Of a DNA stretch of 64,000 nt, positions 59,135 through 64,000 are shown one piece after another. Position numbers and translations under genes: made by a program. This DNA comes from Capniomyces stellatus (taxonomy: Eukaryota; Kickxellomycota; Harpellomycetes; Harpellales; Legeriomycetaceae). Under the pieces are notes generated by a model that saw nothing but the letters and a program-made list of their open reading frames with translations, was not told the origin of the DNA and made no database searches. Location: positions 217,710-281,709 of the forward strand of contig LUVW01000030.1 in the NCBI GenBank assembly GCA_001661515.1, written 5' to 3'. Position 1 is the first letter of the stretch, and each line of letters starts with the position of its first letter.

Positions 59135-61969
59135 ATGGACACAATTGAAGTACATGATCTTGAGGTTAGGACGATTCTTGGTAAAGATTCTTGGGAGAGA
59201 AGCAAGAAGCAGCCGGTTTTGATAACGGTGAGGATACAGGCCTCGGTAGAAAAGGCTGGCAAACAAGATAAAGTGACAGAGAGCATCCACTATGGAAATA
59301 TATGCAAAAAGATAGAAAAGTTTGTAGAAACGCAGCAAGTGAAGAGTATGGAGGCATTAGCAGAAAACATTGCGCATTTGTGTCTAAGCGACGACAAAAA
59401 AAGAATATTTGGTGTGTTTGTGACGGTAAAGAAGCCAAAGGTATTGCTGCATGCCAAATGCGTGCAAGTGGACATTTATCGGGCGCAGGAGGAGGGAATT
59501 GAGCCGAAAATGGAAAGTCTATCCTTAGGGCACATAGGGGCAGAGTCTAAGAAGGTAGGCGGAAGTACACTGCAGAGGTTATTCAAGGAGTCTGGGGCAG
59601 AATGCAAAATGAAGATTCAGTCGATTAGGGATGCAGGCGATTTGGCAGCTGAAGATCTAATATCGGTAAAAGATCTGCGGCTAAATGTGATTCTTGGAGT
59701 TAACCGTTGGGAAAGGTTTATGAGGCAGGATATATTGGTTGATTTGGTTTTGCATGTGGGTAAAAGCAAGACAGAAATTGACAAAGAAACAGGGCTACCA
59801 AACGAAGAGTATGTTGTTAATGCGAACCAAGACATTAGAAAGCTTGTTGGTAAAGTTTCGAGGTATGTAGAAGAAGGGACGTGCTACCTGACAGTAGAGG
59901 CTCTGGCAATAGCGATTGCTAGGGTGGCGGTTATAGAGCACCATGCAAACAAAATCACAGTCCACATCAAGAAACCCTCAGCTTTGATGTTTGCCAAGTG
60001 CTCAGCAGTGAAGATCACCCGAACCAAAGAGCAGATAATAGAGTCGTTGGTAATAGACAGTAGTGGGTTGGGGGATATGGTAGAATTTGTAGATAAAGCA
60101 ACAGACGGAGCTGTAGATAAATTGGAGATTGATAGCATTAATAAGGCAAATATTCTTAGCAATGTAGCGCTGTCAAGCACCAAGTGGTCTGATGGAAAGT
60201 CACACATAGCTTACATTGGGGTTGGTGCAAACTTGGGAGATCGACTGGGAAGTATCAATAGCGCATTGAAAATGATTAACCAGACGCCAGGGTGTAGAGT
60301 AGTTGATACAGGGTTTTTGTATGAAACAGCGCCCATGTATGTGTTGGACCAACCAGCATTTCTAAACACAGCATTCAAGGTAACTAGATTGGATTTAACA
60401 TGTTATAGGTGATAATGGTGGTGATAATGGTGGTGATAATGGTGGTGATAATGGTGGTGATAATGGTGGTGATAATGGTGGTGATAATGGTGGTGATAAT
60501 GGCGGTGATAAATGTAGATTGAGACAGGACTAGTGCCGCATGACTTGCTAAAAACGCTGAAAAGAATTGAGGCAGAGGCGGGAAGAGATTTTGGTATGTA
60601 CAGAAACGGGCCAAGACTGCTAGACCTGGACATTCTGTTTTATGACAATATAGTTCTGGATACACCTGACCTTATAATCCCGCACCTTTGTGTTCATGAG
60701 CGAAGGTTTCAGTTACAGCCGGTTTGTGACATTGACCCACACGTGATGCACAACAGACTGAATATGCAGATTGATGTGATTTGTCGGCAACTAACCACAC
60801 ACGCAAATATCCCAAACGACCTGGTGCAGGTTATGCCTCTAAGTAAAAGCGAATTTGTAGATTGCAAGAGCTCATTTGACCAGGGAGCCAATCAGCGAAA
60901 GATGGTCAAGGTAGGGGCCCAGCAAAAGGATACGCTAGTTATGGGCATTGTTAACTATACACCAGATTCGTTCAGTGACGGGGGGAGTCTAACGAGTTTG
61001 CAAGCGGCTGTTGATTATAGCATACAGCAGTTTAAGAACGGGGCTTCTATTGTTGACATTGGCGGACAGTCCACTCGACCAGGCGCTGACTTTATTTCTC
61101 TGGAGGATGAGCTGAGCAGAGTGGTACCAGTGGTGGAGGGAATCCGTAAAAGCGAGCATGGAGGGGGTGTAGTGATTTCAGTTGACACTTTTGTTTCAGC
61201 TGTGGCCAAGTCGGCGTTAGATGCTGGTGCAGACTTGATAAACGACGTGTCAGGAGGGTCGCTGGATCCTGAAATGCTGTCACTGGTGGCAGAGTATGGC
61301 TGTCCAATAGTACTCATGCACATGAGAGGAACGCCAAAAACCATGAATAAGCTTACCGACTACAGCCAGCCAATCCCAGCCCCATCCTCTGGGTTCACCA
61401 CTCAGCCAGACTCTGGCAGTAAGCCTGGAAATGCTGGAGATGTGGTTTTGTCTGTTAGAGTTGAGCTTGCACATAGGGTAAGACAGGCTCTGGATGCTGG
61501 AATTCCAAGATACAACATTATTTTGGATCCTGGGATTGGGTTTGCTAAAACAGGCGACCAGAGTTTTGAAATGCTGCGAAGGCTGCCTGAGCTTACAAGC
61601 GAGCAGATCTACACCTCCAATTACAACTCCTACTTGCCCGTTGTTACCCAGCCACCACCGCTGACCCAGTCTCTGTTCAAGTCCGCCTTACTGCACCATG
61701 AAAGCAACAGTGCTGTTTCAAGCCTAGGGAATACCCAGCACCACGAAAAGCTTTCAGTAAACCTGGCTCACTTCCCCATCTTAGTAGGCAGCTCTAGGAA
61801 AGCCTTTGTTGGTGACGCTACAGGAAAATCGGACCCCAAACAACGCGTCTGGGGAACCGCTGCCACTGTGACTGCTGCTGTCCAAGGTCTGGCCAACATT
61901 GTCCGTGTACACGATGTTGCCCCAATGTTGGATGTAGTGAAGGTATCCGATCGGATTTATCGCTCTTGA
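59135..61969 (+). CDS. FOL1: FOL1, trifunctional folate synthesis protein (DHNA-HPPK-DHPS)
   Basis: Two exons, 59135..60379 and 60518..61969, give 898 residues. Two tandem dihydroneopterin aldolase-like domains fill about residues 1-115 and 165-290: VRTILGKDSWERSKKQPVLI and LNVILGVNRWERFMRQDILV. The HPPK domain (~355-530) has YIGVGANLGDR, YETAPMY, and GPRLLDLDILFYDN across the intron. The dihydropteroate synthase domain (from ~560) has VMGIVNYTPDSFSDGG, VDIGGQSTRPGA, LINDVSGG, ILDPGIGFAK and VGSSRKAF. The enzyme makes dihydropteroate from dihydroneopterin and p-aminobenzoate. Fungi fuse all three steps. The DHPS part has two low-complexity insertions, after MHMRGTPKT and before FPILVGSSRK. 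The single intron is a 12-bp minisatellite. Confidence 0.96.
60409..60510. repeat. 12-bp minisatellite filling the FOL1 intron
   Basis: About 8.5 copies of GATAATGGTGGT, last copies with a C change. It makes up most of the 138-nt intron 60380-60517. The intron contains a stop (TGA at ~60410) in the exon 1 frame, so retention would truncate the protein. Confidence 0.93.
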
Positions 61970-62761
61970 TTTATATCATCTAATTTTATACCTATCGCTA
62001 TTATCCATCTTCAACTTTTATTCTTAATATATATCTTTAATGTTTTTTTTTTTTTTTTTTTTTTTTTTTTTGGCTAGTTGGTTAACTTGGTCTTTATTTT
62101 ATCCTTTTTATTGAAACTCTTGGTCTTTATTTAATTAAATATAATACGAGCCAGCCTCATGTTTTTTTTTTTTTCAATCATCATTTTTTTTTTGCTTTTC
62201 ATTTTTTTTAAAGATACCATTTTGACATCAAATGAATAAAGTGTCAATATCTAAATTTGTGTGGCGATTCGGCATTGCTAGTCTATTCAAATCATCTAGT
62301 TAACATTCAACTAAACCTCGGGCTTCAATCTTAGCCTTTCAATATGATTTATTTTATTTAAAATATACGGCGTTTACTTTAGCAATAACAACACGCAATA
62401 CATGGCTTTGTACATGAGGGGTTGTCAATGGATAAATTACTGTAGACAACATTCCCACATTTGAAAATATTATCGAGTTGCGTTGAAACTAATATGAATA
62501 ACAACTTGGACTCGATTAGTTTTCCTCAACATTTTGGTTAAAGAGCAGAGTTACGAACAAGTATATTTTGCATTTATATATCTACTGTAGAGTCGTCGTG
62601 CCTAACTCTATTTTAGTTTTCCCCCATTCTTCATTTTTAGGAGCAGTTATATTAGTTCCACAGTTACTTTTGGAATCCTTTGTTTTGTTGAGCTATTGGG
62701 TTTTTATTATTATTAACTTTACTTTTTTTTTCTTTCTTTTTTTTAGGTGGCCAAATATAAA
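61970..62761. other. Intergenic region with poly-T tract
   Basis: Downstream of FOL1. A ~30-nt T run at 62042-62071 and shorter ones near 62164-62174. No supported gene, though an acceptor-like TTTTAG at 62741-62746 suggests that a 5' exon of the next gene could lie here. Confidence 0.4.
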
Positions 62762-63925
62762 ATGTTGACTTTTGAACATCAACAGACATTTAATAAGCTT
62801 CAAAAGGAAGGTTATGATGACGCTAGGCAGCAAAGTACTGTAAGTAAAACTATCCATGTTCAAAGCAAACGTATATTTGTAGTCCAGTTGTATTATAAAA
62901 GTTTAGTTTGGTAGCTCAAATAAATATCTGATTTATGGTTAGAGGTCAGGGAGAATCGAAAAAGTGTTAGTGAAGGCAGAGAAATGCCTAAGAGCTTTTA
63001 ATAGCATTAGAGGAGATTGTTTTGATTCAGATATACATTCTATTCTAGTCAAAAAGGGTGGTTTATTTGGGCTAAACTGTGACTCGAACGGCATTAAAGT
63101 TAACGAGAATGGCCGGGTTATGGAAAGGATAGAATTGGTTGAAAAGGGTATAAGAGACAATACCGATATATTATTAGGATTGGTTAACTCGGTGAGTGTT
63201 AACTCGAGTTTAATAGAGAGATTTGGGGTGGGTAGCGAACAAGAGCAGGATAAAGAGCAGATGTTTAAAAGGGATCTGGCCATGCTGATTGACATTGCTA
63301 ATCGGATAGAAAGCAGGGTTGTGGTTGAAAATAATGAAAATAGGTTTAATTATTTAGTTGAAAAGATCAATTCAACACAGCAGGTCGTTGGGCAATTGTT
63401 GCAGCTGAGTGCTTTTAATGGCAAGTGAGTATGAGTATAACATTTGGCCTGATTTAATGCCAAATATTTTACATCCAAACCGCTAAATTTAAACTGTTGC
63501 TAGACATTTTGGTCTGATAAATGGTGGTATATATTTGAGCTAAGATCAACTGAGCCTGACTTGGTTTATTATGCACTGTATTTGGTTATATAGAGATTGA
63601 AAGGAAACAAAATGCTCAAAGTAATATCCAAGAGATAGAGCTAATTTATGCAAATTTCTGGAGAGCCTACATATCACCTAGCTTTGAAGATGTGTCAAGA
63701 AAAATAAATGATGTGATTTCCTACCAGTATGCAATTGATGAAAAGTTACGGCAAATTGATGATGCACAGCGATTGCGCAGGAGTAAAAGAGACGAAAGCA
63801 ATAAACAAGAATCTGGGAACCTAATGACAGGGATCAACCAAACTATCCAAGGTTCAATGAATAACAGGCACGTAAAAAAAGAGCATGTTTGGGAGTCTTG
63901 GTCCGCGATTGAGCCCAATAATCAG
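62762..63925 (+). CDS. Unknown coiled-coil-like protein, continuing to the right edge
   Basis: Three exons: 62762..62839, 62943..63420 and 63594..~63925. Only this part is inside the window. The first intron is GT..AG, phase 0. The second needs a GC donor (GCAAGTGAG) to stay in frame, phase 1. The translation is helical and Lys/Glu/Asp-rich, with few prolines and heptad-like hydrophobic spacing (for example LVEKGIRDNTDILLG, LIDIANRIE, VEKINSTQQVVGQLLQL). There are no membrane segments. Exon 3 may end at CAG|GTACTG near 63925, or read on to a stop at 63973. A five-codon in-frame extension upstream (VAKYK) follows an AG, so a 5' exon may exist. I do not recognise the family. Confidence 0.6.
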
Positions 63926-64000
63926 GTACTGGCAGTAATAACTAAAAGTTGCTATTACTGTCATTGTTGTTGATCCTATTATTGGGATATAAACGCCACT

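Overview
This 64 kb window reads as nuclear DNA from an intron-rich, AT-rich fungus. The evidence is a fungal-type trifunctional folate gene (FOL1), fungal-type HOM2, GLO3, SHQ1, RTF2 and RAP1 homologues, short GT-AG introns with CTAAC-type branch sites, and nuclear tRNA genes, one of them with an intron. The lineage is probably early-diverging (outside yeasts and mushrooms), but that is inference. Runs of N inside homopolymers at 1633-1634, 5547-5549 and 29772 mark poorly resolved assembly points.

Layout. 1-2642 (-): vigilin/SCP160-like multi-KH protein, cut by the window edge. 5678-7381 (-): orphan seven-transmembrane protein. 11111-12718 (-): GDP-mannose pyrophosphorylase-like protein (GMPPA type). 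13525-14220: two tRNA-Thr genes with an LTR 7 bp upstream and an older LTR fragment behind it. 15294-25547 (+): FIST-domain protein, SHQ1 and a RAP1-like telomere protein in tandem. 25750-27251 (-): mitochondrial aspartate aminotransferase. 28983-29567 (+): orphan secreted protein. 29951-33800 (-): GLO3-type ArfGAP and RTF2. 35146-36540 (+): 3-hydroxyisobutyrate dehydrogenase. 37000-40785 (-): NOM1/SGD1. 41350-42591 (+): EFM4-type lysine methyltransferase. 42858-45419 (-): PAAF1/Rpn14 proteasome chaperone, 11 exons. 46099-47190 (+): aspartate-semialdehyde dehydrogenase. 47668-48630 (+): Siva-like cysteine-rich protein. 48952-49304 (-): NOP10. 49742-52764: tRNA-Ser/tRNA-Gly pair followed by stacked LTR-like elements. 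53691-54044 (+): small EF-hand protein. 54402-58364 (-): oligopeptidase B/PREPL-like serine peptidase, 11 exons. 59135-61969 (+): FOL1. 62762 to the right edge (+): unknown coiled-coil-like protein.

Most genes are unrelated housekeeping genes, so no operon logic applies. Some themes recur: H/ACA snoRNP biogenesis (SHQ1, NOP10) and ribosome biogenesis (NOM1); amino-acid metabolism (aspartate aminotransferase, HOM2, 3-hydroxyisobutyrate dehydrogenase); and telomere and fork biology (RAP1, RTF2).

The most distinctive part is the two tRNA clusters. Near-identical LTRs sit 7 and 8 bp upstream of the first tRNA in each cluster, with different short target duplications. Progressively more diverged LTR-like copies lie behind them. 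This looks like repeated insertion at a fixed upstream tRNA position, with age increasing with distance.

Exon structures were worked out by hand from splice signals, frame continuity and recalled family alignments. Functional names rest on family resemblance and not on database searches.
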